A stretch of DNA of 64,000 bases from Byssochlamys sp. IMV 00236 (lineage: Eukaryota; Ascomycota; Eurotiomycetes; Eurotiales; Thermoascaceae): contig MSJH02000823.1 of assembly GCA_001931875.2 (NCBI GenBank), positions 162,174 to 226,173 of the forward strand, written 5' to 3'. The notes beneath the pieces are model-generated. The model was not told the origin of the DNA. It ran no database searches and saw nothing but the letters and a program-made list of their open reading frames with translations. Of the stretch, positions 11,805 to 22,807 are shown piece by piece (the first letter of the stretch is position 1; every line of letters begins with the position of its first letter). The translations under genes and the position numbers were made by a program.

Positions 11805-12521
11805 TGCATCGCATTTGCATCGATAAAAGAAAAGGAAAAGAAAAGCAGCGAGTTTCGTGTATATTTTATTCCTAGTATCAGGGTCGAGACAAAAGGGTTC
11901 GAGGCAAACAAAAATGGGGAGCGTACGTTTACATTGCATGTATATACATAAGTATCGAAAGAATTACTGGTCGGGTATAGTTTCCTGGCATGTGTTATTA
12001 TACTATATCCCAGCGCCATCTGTACGATAGATTACTATATGAAATCAGATTTCCATTTACAGCTGGTATCGAGTAGTTAACTCTTATCACGAAACTACGC
12101 ATGTTAGACAGATATTAAGACTGAAACGCATCTTTTTACGGAGGGTTTTCTTTCATTGATGACTGTCCTTTCTTCCCTTGACAACGAAGAAAAGGGCTAA
12201 CTCGAGTCCCCTTCCACTCAAATCCCCCCTTGTTCGACTGGTCCAAAGTCGGGTAATAACCTCGATCTTCGGTGTCTGCGAGTTGGCATTGGCTCCGTAA
12301 CTAGCGTAGGCACATGTATGGATCCTTTTCTTTTGGTGGATGTATTGAAATTTTTTGACACTGCTTTTTTTCTGCCAGGATAGGAGAAGAGGGAGAGCGG
12401 GAAAAGGAGGAATAACTGGTAATAGGAAAATGAATTCGGCTAAAAGAAGATTCATGTGGACAACTCCCCCATTCCGACCTGGTATCGCGTCATTTCTTCT
12501 TTCCTATTCAGATTTCCCTTT
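11805..12521. other. Convergent intergenic region between ted1 and rpl23
   Basis: About 0.7 kb between two genes that end toward each other, so it should hold both 3' UTRs. Frames here are short and overlap the gene ends. No RNA gene or repeat was recognised. Confidence 0.55.
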
Positions 12522-13643
12522 TTACATGACAACACCGGAGTTGGAGGCAATACGCTAAGAGACAGAGTTAATTGATTTTGTCCTGGATGGTGGAATGCTG
12601 TGTGAGATGCTTACCGGCCAGAGCTCAGCGGCCTCCTTTCCGACGGGGCCAGTGATGGCCGAACCCTTCATCTCACCCTTGGCGTTGACGATCTGTGTTG
12701 GAAACGTGGTTAGTACTTGTTCAGCTGCATGTATGTGCCAGTCTTTCACGGCCCCCGTGGTGCTGGAAGAATCCCAAAGGAAGAGGGTATCCATCCTCGT
12801 CAAGTATTGACCCAAATCAAACGAGTTCCGATCACATCCAGCCATGAATATCCAAAATTCATCCAGCACCACGAGATACCACGATGACCAGATAAGGAAT
12901 CCATCCACTCACCACACCAGCGTTGTCCTCGAAGTAGAGGTAGATACCGTCGGCTCGTCTCCAGGGCTTGCTCTGACGGACGACAACGGCGGGCATGACC
13001 TTCTTTCGCAGCTCGGGCTTTCCCTTCTTGACAGTGGCCATGACCATGTCACCAACACCGGCAGCGGGCAGACGGTTCAGGCGAGCACCGACACCCTTGA
13101 CGGAGATGATGTACAGGTTACGGGCACCGGAGTTGTCGCAGCAGTTCATCACGGCGCCGCTATAAGACGAATAAAGTCAGTTGAAACCATTCCTTCAATT
13201 TTTCTTTTGCTTTTGATCGCCGATGCGTGAGCTGTGTTTGTATTTTCGGCGGATGGAATTTCACAGGAATGAAATCGAGGAATCACAGGCGATAGTGTTG
13301 TCGACATCGAGAGAAATTTGTGCGGGGCTTAAGTGGAATATATGAATGGAGGCACATACACAGGCAGACCGAGAGTCATCTTCAGCTTGTTGCCGGCAAC
13401 ACCACGACTATAAGCAGAAATTCATGTCAGTACATCATTCTTCTTTCATCGCACAAAAACCAGCCATTTTTCTTTTTTTCCCCATCCAATATTTGGGCCC
13501 ATCTCTCTCTCTCTTCCTGTCTCGAATTGCTGCCGCACGAGCAAGAACCACAAGCCCATAGATCGCGTAGTGTGCGTCGCTCGAACATGGAAATCCCCCG
13601 GAAAATCAGAGTCATTGAGCACTCACCCTCTCTTGGTAGACAT
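12522..13643 (-). CDS. rpl23: 60S ribosomal protein L23 (uL14)
   Basis: Five exons, in transcription order: 13643-13627, 13407-13360, 13159-12913, 12692-12615 and 12554-12522. They join to 141 codons, so 140 residues, the usual length for this protein. The protein starts MSTKRGRGVAG and carries the family sequences [28 protein letters not shown] and [13 protein letters not shown], ending [10 protein letters not shown]. uL14 is an essential large-subunit protein at the subunit interface, near the factor-binding and eIF6 site. Exon 1 has only 17 nt and exon 5 only 33 nt. Introns 1 to 3 are long for this organism (about 200-220 nt), as is common in fungal ribosomal protein genes. Intron 3 contains a perfect 12-bp inverted repeat. 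Very confident from sequence identity and phase. Confidence 0.97.
12756..12873 (-). repeat. 12-bp perfect inverted repeat inside rpl23 intron 3
   Basis: The arms CGTGGTGCTGGA (12756-12767) and TCCAGCACCACG (12862-12873) are exact reverse complements separated by 94 nt, and both lie within intron 3 of rpl23. Folded in the pre-mRNA they would form a stem that shortens the distance between the splice sites. No function has been shown; see findings. Confidence 0.7.
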
Positions 13644-13834
13644 TTTGGCTAGGTATCACGCAAACGGGTTCGGATACTGGCAAGGGAAAGAAGGGTGGAA
13701 GGTCGTGAGGGAACTGGCGACGTCGAGGTTGGACTCTTCGCTCCGGTTGAATTTCCAGCCTGCTCGATCTCGCTTAGTGTGGGTAGTGTGCAAAATCTTG
13801 GCAGCCGCTCTTACTGGCTCCCGCGGAGTAGGGT

Positions 13835-13851
13835 CACGTGTGAAGCCCTAA
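13835..13851. promoter_or_regulatory. CACGTG box next to a Tbf1-type AGCCCTAA site in the rpl23 promoter
   Basis: CACGTG (13835-13840) and AGCCCTAA (13844-13851) lie about 200 bp upstream of the rpl23 ATG. The second fits the ARCCCTAA site that Tbf1 recognises at ribosomal protein promoters in several ascomycete yeasts; CACGTG is the Cbf1 site. Both pieces are seen in the sequence; their use in this organism is inference. Confidence 0.5.
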
Positions 13852-14221
13852 GACTAGCCCTTTCTCGGATAGGTCCATATCGCCGCGCGAGAGAGTACAA
13901 GCAGTAGTTAGTTATCTATACAGAGTATTATTATTATCTGTCTACTCTAAGTCGCTGCCAGTTATTAAGGTTACTGCTAGTGTTCTCTTGATCCTTACGA
14001 TGCGAAATATTAGACTGCAAATGCCGCTTTTCTCTAGATGGCGCCATTATCGAGGAGCATAACGTGCTCTATTCAGCAAGCATCTAAGCACTCCAGAGTA
14101 GTCAGCGCCCTCTAGAGCGCTCAATGCTATTAAGCAGCACATAGATATGGAAATACAAATACAAGATCTAAGGAAAAGGTACAGTTAAGACGTAACCTCC
14201 TGAATATCTGGGCACATATAG

Positions 14222-14302
14222 GCGGGGATGAGACAGCAACAAAAGAAACAGAAAAAGAAAGAAAGAAAAGAAAAGAGAAAAGAAAAAAGAAAAAAGAAAC
14301 GC
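14222..14302. repeat. Purine-rich (GA/AAAG) low-complexity tract
   Basis: About 80 bp made almost only of A and G on the plus strand (AAAGAAAGAAAAG type), in the 3' flank of rpdA. It is a simple low-complexity tract and not part of a gene that I can support. Confidence 0.8.
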
Positions 14303-14409
14303 TGTATGCAAGGAAATAATACAAGAACAACCTAGACCAACACCATACCTGCCACTGTCCGTTGCGCCGGAGCCAGGAAAGAAGAGTTCACCCCATCATC
14401 AGCAGAAGT

Positions 14410-16609
14410 CTATTCTTCGGTTTTTGTCGATTCCTCCGGCTTTTCAGAGCTCTCCTCCGGCTGAGCGGGCTCCTCTGCCTTCACAGGTGCCTCTTCTTCC
14501 TTGGGTGCCTCAGCAGCACTTCCCGTTGCTTCTGCTGCTTCTGCGGGCTGAGGGGCGCTAGGGGCTGGAGAACCGGACTTTGCCGGAGACGTAGGCTGCT
14601 CTGAAGCTTCAGGAGCAGCTGCGGCCGGAGACTCTGGGGGAGTCTTTTCCTGCGGTCCGTTAATGGGCGCTTCGGTCTGCTCTGATTCTGGGGCCGGAGC
14701 ACCCGCATCTTCCATAGTCGTGTCTTCATCCTGGGCGACAGGTGAAGCTGGGCGCGTAGTAGGTACGGAAGCAGCAGGAGCTTCTCCTTCACCAGTCGTG
14801 CCATTCAATTCTGCGGCAGGCGTTTCCTCCGCTCGCGATGCCGGTTCAGCGGGGATAGGTGAAGGCTGCTCTTCAGCGCCGGCTTCTGCTGCCTCGCCCA
14901 TCTTCGTGTCGGCCGTCAAATCCATCTCATCCTCGGGCATCGATGAAACGTCCCTTGGAGTCGCAAGGCCACTGTCAGGCCCAGAATCTGCGACATCGAG
15001 GTTGCGGTAGCTCTGTCTGTTCCGTCGCTTGGGGACACCTGGCTGGCGACGAATCCCGTTCGTTCCATTCTCTGCTTCATCCTCACTGTCGCTGAGTTCG
15101 CCCGCTTTCTCGATGTACTGGTCAAAGCGTCTCTTCGTGAATCGCTTATCCTTGTTCTCGTCTTCGTCCAGGTCGTCAAGGATGGCATCGGCCTCATCAT
15201 CTATGCCTCCGAGCAGGGGGTCACGAGGCACGTCCGTCATCTGAACAGATGGCGCAAACGCAGTGCGTTTGAGATTCTCTACGACTTGCGCTCGAATTTT
15301 GTCCAGGTATTCTTTGGTGTTCGCGTTGTCCATATTTGAAGGTCGGACGTCGAGTTGGTAATCCGGGGAGAAGTACTATGATCTTTTTAGTGGATAGTTC
15401 AATATATGCGAACTGGAACTCCATACCTCATAGTAATCGTTGTACGGGAGCTCGGATCCTAGCTGTTCACCACAGAGAATTCCGGTCTCGAAGGCCCAGG
15501 TTCGAGCAACATTCCTCATGGTATAGCCACCTCCACCCACGACGAGAGTCGGCAGGTTGAAACTCTTAATAAAGTTGATACAGTTTGCATGACCGCGCAT
15601 GCTCAGATTGAAGCATCCCAGGCGGTCTCCAGAAAGACTGTCGCCACCACACTGGAGAACGACGGCCTCAGGACGGTACCACTCCATAACACTCCTGATG
15701 ACAGGTTCGAAGATGCTCTTGTAAGAAAGATCATCGATGCCGTCACGCAACGGGAAGTTGACAGCATAGTTCTTTCCCTGGCCGACTCCAATATCGCGCA
15801 GTTCACCGGTACCGGGGAAATATTCTCCATATTTGTGAAACGAGACCGTCATCACGCGGTCCGTAGTGTAGAAAGCCTCCTCGACACCGTCACCGTGATG
15901 AACATCAATGTCAACGTACAGGACACGCTGCCTGAATCGCAAAAGTTCCAGGATTCCAAGGACAATGTCTGTGGTTGTCAGTAACTGTACATCTCACTGC
16001 GCACCTGTTTGAAAGCATACCGTTGACATAGCAGAAGCCGCTTGCCTCGCTCTTCTTGGCATGATGCAGACCACCAGCCCAGTTGATAGCGATGTCACAT
16101 TTATTGCGATTAAGACGCGCAGCGCCCTCCATACTACCTCCGGCACTGATACCGCAAAATTCGAACAAACCATCAAAGACGGGACAGTCATCACCGACAT
16201 TGTATTTGCCCTGCTCTTTCGCAAACGAGTCCATATTGTCGGGAGTGACCTTTGAGAGGAAGTCGATATATTCGTCCGTATGGAACTGGGTCATCTCATA
16301 TCTCGACGCTGGTTTCGCACGCTGGAAGTCACGAGTTAGCAGCCGCGACGAAACGTGTGGGAGCGGCAGGAAAGAATCACTCACATAGATCTCCATTTTC
16401 TTATATAGTCCGTAGTTCATGACCAGACTGTGAGCCATCCTTATACGGTGTGGCTTCATGGGATGGCCCGAGACATAGGCATAGTTGCCGACATCCGAAT
16501 CATAAAAGTAGGCGACTCGTCTATTGCTGTCGCCCAGGTTGTTGAAGCTGATGGGCTCCACGCCCGCGGCGGCGGAAGTCATCGTGAAATCGTCCTTGAG
16601 GGAGGTCAC
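14410..16609 (-). CDS. rpdA: RPD3-type class I histone deacetylase RpdA
   Basis: Four exons, in transcription order: 16609-16385, 16321-16021, 15968-15427 and 15375-14410. They join to 678 codons. The catalytic domain covers about residues 25-390, with [46 protein letters not shown] and [18 protein letters not shown]; the zinc and charge-relay residues are present. It removes acetyl groups from histone lysines in Sin3/Rpd3-like complexes. Beyond the catalytic domain is a tail of nearly 290 residues: an Asp/Glu-rich part with KRRF and KRRNR basic patches, then Pro/Ala/Glu repeats. Work on Aspergillus RpdA reported a C-terminal motif specific to filamentous fungi that is essential for function; the tail here fits, but I did not align it. 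rpdA and rpn11 diverge from a shared 656-bp region. Confidence 0.95.
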
Positions 16610-17265
16610 GATAGGAGAAAAAAAAGGTGTATATAGACGAGATCAAGTAGACAGCGCAGAAGAAACGACGTAGAACCCTGGAGAAGACGAGTGGACTGAG
16701 GCGGCGAAGCGGAAGTTATCTAGGTCTAGACAAGTGGGAGGCGTCGCATAAAAGCGATGGCTGGGAGACACAGCAACCTTCGTATTCACCTATCCAGAAC
16801 CAAAGTGGATGGAACCACCTGCGGTTGAGCGAGATTGGGATCTCACGGAAGGGATTGAAGGTGAGCGAGTGGGAGGACAGAGGGGAGAAAGATGGTCTTC
16901 GTAGCTTTCTAGGACTTTTGGGGGAGGCGGAACCGGAGGAGCCCACGGCAGGGCGACCCGCGGAGCTCTAGCGCTTGGCACTGCGATCGCCTCCGTCAAC
17001 GCCAGAAGCAGCCTCTCCCAGCTTACAGCTTCAACCACCTGCGACCACTCCCCCTCCACCTTCTGATTCATCCTCCTTGGTGAAGACACATCAGAAGCCG
17101 GGTTCATTCGCTTTTGATTCAGATACCCTCACATCCCGCCTTCTTCGCTCGCGAAGGTCTACCTGCTTACCTATCATCTCTGGAAGCTTCCCTTGAAGGA
17201 AGCTATCCTCGACCTACTCTCAGTTGTTGTCGCTACACCTGTGATATCCGATCTCACATTCCATC
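16610..17265. promoter_or_regulatory. Shared divergent promoter region of rpdA and rpn11
   Basis: The start codons of rpdA (-) and rpn11 (+) are 656 bp apart and head to head, so both promoters must lie here or overlap. The frames in it are short and without motifs. I did not recognise a proteasome-type control element or a clear TATA box. Confidence 0.55.
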
Positions 17266-18564
17266 ATGGAGCGCTTCAACCGGATGCTCCAGGCTGCTCA
17301 TGGCATGGGTATGGGTGCGGCCGCCCCTGGTGCGGTAAGTTGGTGTTGCGTCACCTTTCAGCCTATGTTGTTTGCCTCGATCACCTGGTCGTGATCCTTA
17401 TGGCAGGCGACCAACTTGCTCCAGCGCCAAGAATCCCTAAAGATACTGGCTGTAGTGTGCAAAGTGTCTAGGAAAACGGAACTAACAAGTGCTTGTTCAG
17501 GACACCCCGAACTTGATCGATAATGCGGAGACCGTACACATTTCGTCGCTGGCCTTGCTGAAGATGCTCAGACACGGCCGCGCAGGTGTACCTATGGAAG
17601 TCATGGGTCTGATGCTGGGGGAATTCATCGATGAGTACACAGTGCGGGTGGTGGATGTTTTTGCCATGCCTCAGAGTGGTACGGGTGTTAGTGTCGAGGC
17701 TGTCGACCCTGTTTTCCAGACCAAGATGATGGAGATGCTGCGACAAACAGGACGGTACGTTTGAGAAATCCCTAAAGGATATGGCTTCATGAATCATACT
17801 AACTGTCCTGTGTTGGCTAGACCGGAGACCGTTGTAGGCTGGTATCACTCGCATCCTGGTTTCGGTTGCTGGCTGTCCTCTGTCGATATCAACACTCAAC
17901 AATCTTTCGAGCAACTCACTCCGCGTGCGGTTGCTGTTGTTGTCGACCCCATTCAGTCAGTGAAGGGAAAGGTCGTCATTGATGCCTTCCGCTTGATTGC
18001 GCCTCAGACGGTCGTCATGGGCCAGGAGCCACGACAGACGACCTCTAACCTGGGACATCTGAACAAGCCGTCCATCCAAGCACTTATCCATGGTCTAAAC
18101 CGTCACTACTACAGCATCGCCATCAACTACCGCAAGACTGGGTTGGAGGAGAACATGTTGATGAATCTGCATAAGCATGTGTGGACGGAGGCGCTGCAGA
18201 TGAACGACTTCCGCGAAGAAGGCAAACATAATGTTGACCGACTGCAGAAGCTCGTCGGGCTCGCAGAGGGCTACGAGAAGCGGGTCAAGGAAGAGACGGA
18301 GCTGAGCAAGGAGCAGCTGAAAACCAGATATGTCGGAAAGGTCGACCCCAAGAAGCGTATGTTATCTCTCTTTTCCTCCGGTGGCTCTTACGGGTTGCTA
18401 ACAAACGGCAAACAGACATCCAAGACGTCAGCCAAGCCCTCATCGAAGACAACATTGTTGCTGTTTCGCGGCAGATGATCGATAAGGAAGCATCCGTAGC
18501 GAAGGAGACCAGCAGTAAAGGCGCCCAGGACGGCAACCTGATGGATGTTGATGAGGAGGTATAG
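17266..18564 (+). CDS. rpn11: 26S proteasome lid deubiquitinase Rpn11 (JAMM/MPN+)
   Basis: Four exons: 17266-17334, 17501-17754, 17821-18356 and 18416-18564; they join to 336 codons. The MPN+ domain starts at about residue 32 ([18 protein letters not shown]) with the catalytic Glu in [11 protein letters not shown]. The JAMM zinc site [14 protein letters not shown] and the partner sequence [15 protein letters not shown] are intact. Rpn11 cuts ubiquitin chains from substrates as they enter the 26S proteasome and is essential in yeast. The N-terminal 30 residues (Met/Gly/Ala-rich, encoded by a 69-nt exon) are the variable part. The C terminus ends in an acidic stretch after a helix that places the subunit in the lid. 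Intron 1 (166 nt) has an ACTAAC branch point. Identification is firm. Confidence 0.97.
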
Positions 18565-19064
18565 ATGAGTCATGCATGATACAATGAATCTCTGTTTTGT
18601 CGACCGTGGCATCAAATACTCGAGTTTTGGGTTCTTTGTAAACGTATGGAATCTAGACGAAATCCATCGCGGTAAAATCTATCATTATTCACACTCCCAA
18701 TTATAGAGTACAGTCGAGAGGTGTACCAGTCACTAGAGGACGCATTGGCTATCCGACTCGTAAAATCCAACCCAGCTACCTATGAAGTGCATCCATAGGT
18801 TGTAGTTTCTGATCTTGTTGCAAATGTGGTTCCTAGTGATGGTTCCCTCAGTAGTTCTACGTCGTAAAACGAGCTGATACACAAAAGTAGCCAAATGTGC
18901 TATATAAAACTAAGGCTCTAACTATACACCACTTCGCTAAGATAACTACTGTACAAACCCACCTGTATTGTTTGTAATATATCCGATGCATAAACACCAA
19001 TAAATATGCTTTAAGACGAACTCTTTGTCATGATTCGTAACGTGCAGCACGTAGACGACTATCA
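18565..19064. other. Convergent intergenic region, 3' ends of rpn11 and the 2EXR gene
   Basis: About 0.5 kb between gene ends that face each other. It is AT-rich toward 18900-19020. I see no open frame of interest, RNA gene or repeat. Confidence 0.55.
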
Positions 19065-19937
19065 TCACGTCTCCACCAAACGACCGCTGTGCATACCACG
19101 CATCAAGTGATCTGGGTCTAGATCACTGGCGGAAGCTTCCTCCTCTTCATCTTCATAACCGTCATCGAAGTCTGACCAGCCCCTCTCGGGACCCCAATGG
19201 ATTTTCTTCCGTTCTAACCTCACCTCCAGCAACAGTCTGTTCATCAACGGTCCATGCTTGTCCACAGACGGCCAACCATCGAATTCGACCTCGGAGACGC
19301 TTGGCAAGCTCTGAAGGATCTGCCGTAGCAAGTTCCCTGCGAAGTTCGTGTAGTAATCGCGCGAGATCCGGAAGCCTTCAAAGGCGGGATGCGAAGGATC
19401 ACATTGTATGAACACCTTGAGCATCCGCATAGTGACCATGTCCTGCAAACCCAAGCCTTTGTTTACGGCCCATGATTTCGGTGGCGCAGTCCAGCTGGAG
19501 CCGAGTATCAATTCTACTGTACTGATCATGGCGCGGTACCGTGGTGACAGAGCCCTTATTGTCGGCATCCGGTTGTAATCCTGGACGGGAAATATACGAA
19601 AGGTCTGCACTGAATAGAAATAATGAGCCGCTTCGTCGTGCATGCGGCGCGAAGTAAGGAAAAGAGAAATGCGCTGAGAAGCTGGCGCGACGGCCTTGCC
19701 CCTCGCAGAAGATCCCACATTGCCGTTTGATCGCGTTGGGAACCAGCGGGTGGACCGCCTTGAAACGGTCCTGTTCCGGGGCGTAAAGAGGACCAGATGA
19801 TAGATTCTCAAGCGGATTTCCGAGGGCAGGTCAAAGAAACGAAACGGAGGGGACGGCTCGCCCTTCTTTCTCCTGGCTCGTCCATTTGAACCTTGGAGAC
19901 TCACCCTCTCCATCGCTTCCTCGAGAGTGGCGGCCAT
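19065..19937 (-). CDS. F-box-like (2EXR-type) protein
   Basis: A single-exon gene for 290 residues. At about residues 32-50 it has FFDLPSEIRLRIYHLVLF, the LPxEIRxxIY start typical of fungal 2EXR/F-box-like proteins. It is followed by SLFLTSRRMHDEAAHYFYS, the usual second helix block (L..SRR.HDEA..YFY). Such proteins are numerous in Pezizomycotina. Some may act as substrate receptors of SCF ubiquitin ligases, but most are untested. The C terminus (about 245-275) is acidic. An RRKKGE patch precedes the domain. No other domain is recognised and the specific function is unknown. It converges with rpn11 and diverges from tim50. Confidence 0.75.
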   Translation of the reverse strand: MAATLEEAMERVSLQGSNGRARRKKGEPSPPFRFFDLPSEIRLRIYHLVLFTPRNRTVSRRSTRWFPTRSNGNVGSSARGKAVAPASQRISLFLTSRRMHDEAAHYFYSVQTFRIFPVQDYNRMPTIRALSPRYRAMISTVELILGSSWTAPPKSWAVNKGLGLQDMVTMRMLKVFIQCDPSHPAFEGFRISRDYYTNFAGNLLRQILQSLPSVSEVEFDGWPSVDKHGPLMNRLLLEVRLERKKIHWGPERGWSDFDDGYEDEEEEASASDLDPDHLMRGMHSGRLVET

Positions 19938-20545
19938 GGCAATGACGTGCTGCTATATGATATGTACGCCAGAGGATAGACAATATAGAGAGCAGTTCTC
20001 TTTCTCTTTTACTGCATGATAGTATTTAACTGCGGCAGTGACGATTCAACAAGCGAATGTCAGTTTCTGCGCGCGGCAACTGAGAAATACGGATTTATCA
20101 GCAAAAATTTGTATCCGCACGAACGGGGCTGACAGCTCAATGGAATCCTAGCTGCCGCTCTTGGGGGTGGGACAGAAGAGATTCATCAGTCTCCCCAGCT
20201 AATACAACCCGGCATCCATGGAGAAAGAATTGTTGGGTCAAATTTAACGTCTGGGTTGTTCAACTTTCATATAACTGGAGAAGAAAAGAAAGAAGAGAAA
20301 GGAAGAGAAAAACGAGTGAGACGGGAGTTCTTATGCGGACTGCGCAAGTGGGCTTTACTGCCCGCCGCAGCCGCCACGGCAGCTCCAACTTTTTCGATGT
20401 TGATGATGCAGCGGAAAGAGACGACAGAGTCCAGACGTTATTTGTCGTCTGTCCCATTCGGAATCCTGCTCATCAACGTGCCTTCTAGGCTGAGCATGAC
20501 CACTGGGGCCCGTTCGATCTCCCATTGAATATATCACCACAGACC
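19938..20545. other. Divergent intergenic region between the 2EXR gene and tim50
   Basis: About 0.6 kb holding both promoters. A purine-rich stretch is present at about 20278-20310. Short frames on both strands lack motifs, and no RNA gene was recognised. Confidence 0.5.
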
Positions 20546-22283
20546 ATGCTCAGTCGTGCCGTTCTTCTTTCGAGGCCTCGAGTCCTCCCAGCAGCCGCCC
20601 GGCTTGCTGTCCCGGCCCAGCAGCCCCGATGGTACGCGAAGAACAACAAGCCGAAGGGGTCGTACAAGCTTCCTGATTCTGTCAAGAAATCGAATGCTAC
20701 TCAATCAGGTAAAGCTACATCGAATCCAACCTCTCCGTCGCAATCTGCAGACGAACAACATCGCCCAGACTTTCCCCCGGACCAGGCTGAGTTTGCGTCC
20801 AATGCAGGATCACAGAAGAACACACCACCACAGTCGGCAGGAGCAGGAGCTGGAGTGAGTGAAGCATCAACCGGACAGCAAGGAGCTCAGCCGGACTTTA
20901 CCCCGGAACAGTCCGAATTTGAAACAACGGCGCGTCCCAAGGACGAACCCCAACGACCTCTTCCCGACCTTACGCAAGGTATCCCTTCTACATTGGCGGC
21001 AGAGCTGGATGCTGCCAACCGGGCAAAGGGCCAAGGACCCCGTGCCCTGAATCTGACAGAAGAGCCATACGAAGCGGAAGAAGGTGAGGATGGTGGTCGC
21101 GGTGGTGATGGCAAAGACCGGTACGAGTCTTCTCTGGACCGCCGAAGAGCCCAGATGGCCAAGCTGGTATATGGTCTGATGGGCGTGGGAGCCGTCGTGG
21201 GAACCATGTATCTCGGCCGTAACTGGGAGACTGAGGAACTGGAGAAGGCTCACCCCGACGCACCTTCGGGATGGGGTCTTGGACTCTGGTATAACCGAGT
21301 CAAGGCTCGTATGAACGACATTACGAGCTACTACAAGGACCCTCCCTTCCAGAAGCTGCTTCCTGATGAGGACCCTAACCTTCGTCAACCTTACACCTTG
21401 GTGCTGAGTTTGGAGGATCTTTTGGTTCACAGTGAGTGGACTCGTGAGCATGGCTGGCGAGTTGCCAAACGCCCTGGGGTGGACTACTTCCTCCGTTATC
21501 TGAACCAATACTACGAACTCGTGCTCTTCACCACTGTTCCCAGCATGATGGCAGACCAGGTGCTTAGGAAACTTGACCCTTACCGTATCATTCGATGGCC
21601 CCTTTTCAGAGAAGCCACCAAGTACAAGGATGGAGAATACATCAAGGTATGTAAATCCCCGAAGTTCACTTGAACGTCGCGTTAACTGGTCTTAGGATCT
21701 GGCCTACTTGAACCGAGACCTGTCGAAGGTTATCCTGATTGATACCGATGAATCCCACGCACGGTTACAACCCGAGAACGCCATCATTCTCCCGAAGTGG
21801 AAGGGTGACTCCAAGGATAAGACACTGGTTGCCTTGATTCCTCTCCTCGAGTACATTGCAGGAATGGGAATTGAAGATGTGCGTCCTGTCTTGAAGTCCT
21901 TCGAGGGCACCGACATTCCGATCGAGTTTGCCAAGCGTGAGAAGGCTATGCGTGAGAAGTTTCAGAAGCAGCTCGAACAGGAACAGTCTAAGCGACCAAA
22001 ACGCGGTGTTGGCAGCTTTGTCTCGCTCCTCGGGCTGAAGCCTAGCAGCCCATTGGATGGAGAGCAGAGCACGTCTGACAGTCTTGCACAGGGCAAGATG
22101 CTCTGGGACCAGATCCGCGAGCGTGGCCAGAAGAACTACGAGATGATTGAGAAGGAGATCCGTGAAAATGGTGAGAAGTGGCTTGCTGAGATGGCTGCTG
22201 AAGAAGAGAAGGCCCGTCAAGAGCAGATGAAGAGCATGAAGAGCGGCTTCACCAGCATTTTTGGAGCCGGTGAGTCCAAATGA
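20546..22283 (+). CDS. tim50: Mitochondrial inner membrane translocase subunit Tim50
   Basis: Two exons, 20546-21646 and 21696-22283, join to 563 codons. The N terminus (MLSRAVLLSRPRVLPAAARL) is a basic, amphipathic mitochondrial presequence. One membrane segment lies at about 210-230 (LVYGLMGVGAVVGTMYLG), followed by the FCP1/NIF-like domain (about 270-420). Tim50 receives presequence proteins on the inner-membrane side and passes them to Tim23. The phosphatase signature DxDxT of the FCP1 fold is replaced here (LVLSLEDLLVHSEW), as expected for a receptor rather than an enzyme. The residues between the presequence and the membrane are disordered and Gln/Pro/Ser-rich. An upstream in-frame ATG at 20525 exists; 20546 is preferred because it begins the presequence cleanly. 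Intron 1 is 49 nt. Confidence 0.93.
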
Positions 22284-22807
22284 AAAAAAATAAAGACTCT
22301 TCACACGCGGCCTCTAGAAGGCCGATTCACGACTTGTTATCATTTCTCCTCTTGTCTCTGTTCGCTCGTCTGGCTGCCTCGGTTTAACGGTCTATCTGAC
22401 TGGTAGCCTTGAGGCCCGGTTGCCTTTTCTGGTCGTTGCAATTGCATTTCTGGCTGTTCTTGGGGTAAGGTCCTAGATCATACCATTTAGCATTCGGATG
22501 GTCGCTGTAAACTATGGTTGCTTGCCTGATTACTTCTAGTCTCGTGTATAAAAGAAATTTAAACTCCTTTCTAATATCATTTTATCTGCATTCCCTTACT
22601 TATGAAGTGGCACCGACGACCATGTTGAAACTACACCCATCTCAGTCTTTGTCGTATCCTTCGTTACACTCACTTCTATTGCTGAAAGCTCATTACATTC
22701 AAGCTCGTGATCCCATGATCGAGACAAAATAACCCGACTCAGACATTATATAATCAAACCTGAGGTATAATGAAAATAAAGGAAACCAACCCTAACTAAA
22801 TATCAAA
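22284..22807. other. Convergent intergenic region between tim50 and gly1
   Basis: About 0.52 kb between two gene ends, AT-rich near 22740-22800. It probably holds both 3' UTRs. No coding frame or RNA gene is supported. Confidence 0.55.

Larger units (their letters stand above)
13644..14409. other. Intergenic: rpl23 promoter and rpdA 3' flank
   Basis: About 0.77 kb. The left 200 bp hold the rpl23 promoter with a CACGTG box at 13835 and an AGCCCTAA site at 13844. From about 13900 to 14200 the sequence is AT-rich and fragmentary, without a readable frame. A purine tract runs from about 14222 to 14302. The right end carries the 3' UTR of rpdA. Confidence 0.55.

Noticed and set aside
13160..13626. 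snoRNA in rpl23 introns 1 and 2
   Set aside because: Long introns were searched for C/D box pairs; only poor matches with wrong spacing were seen.
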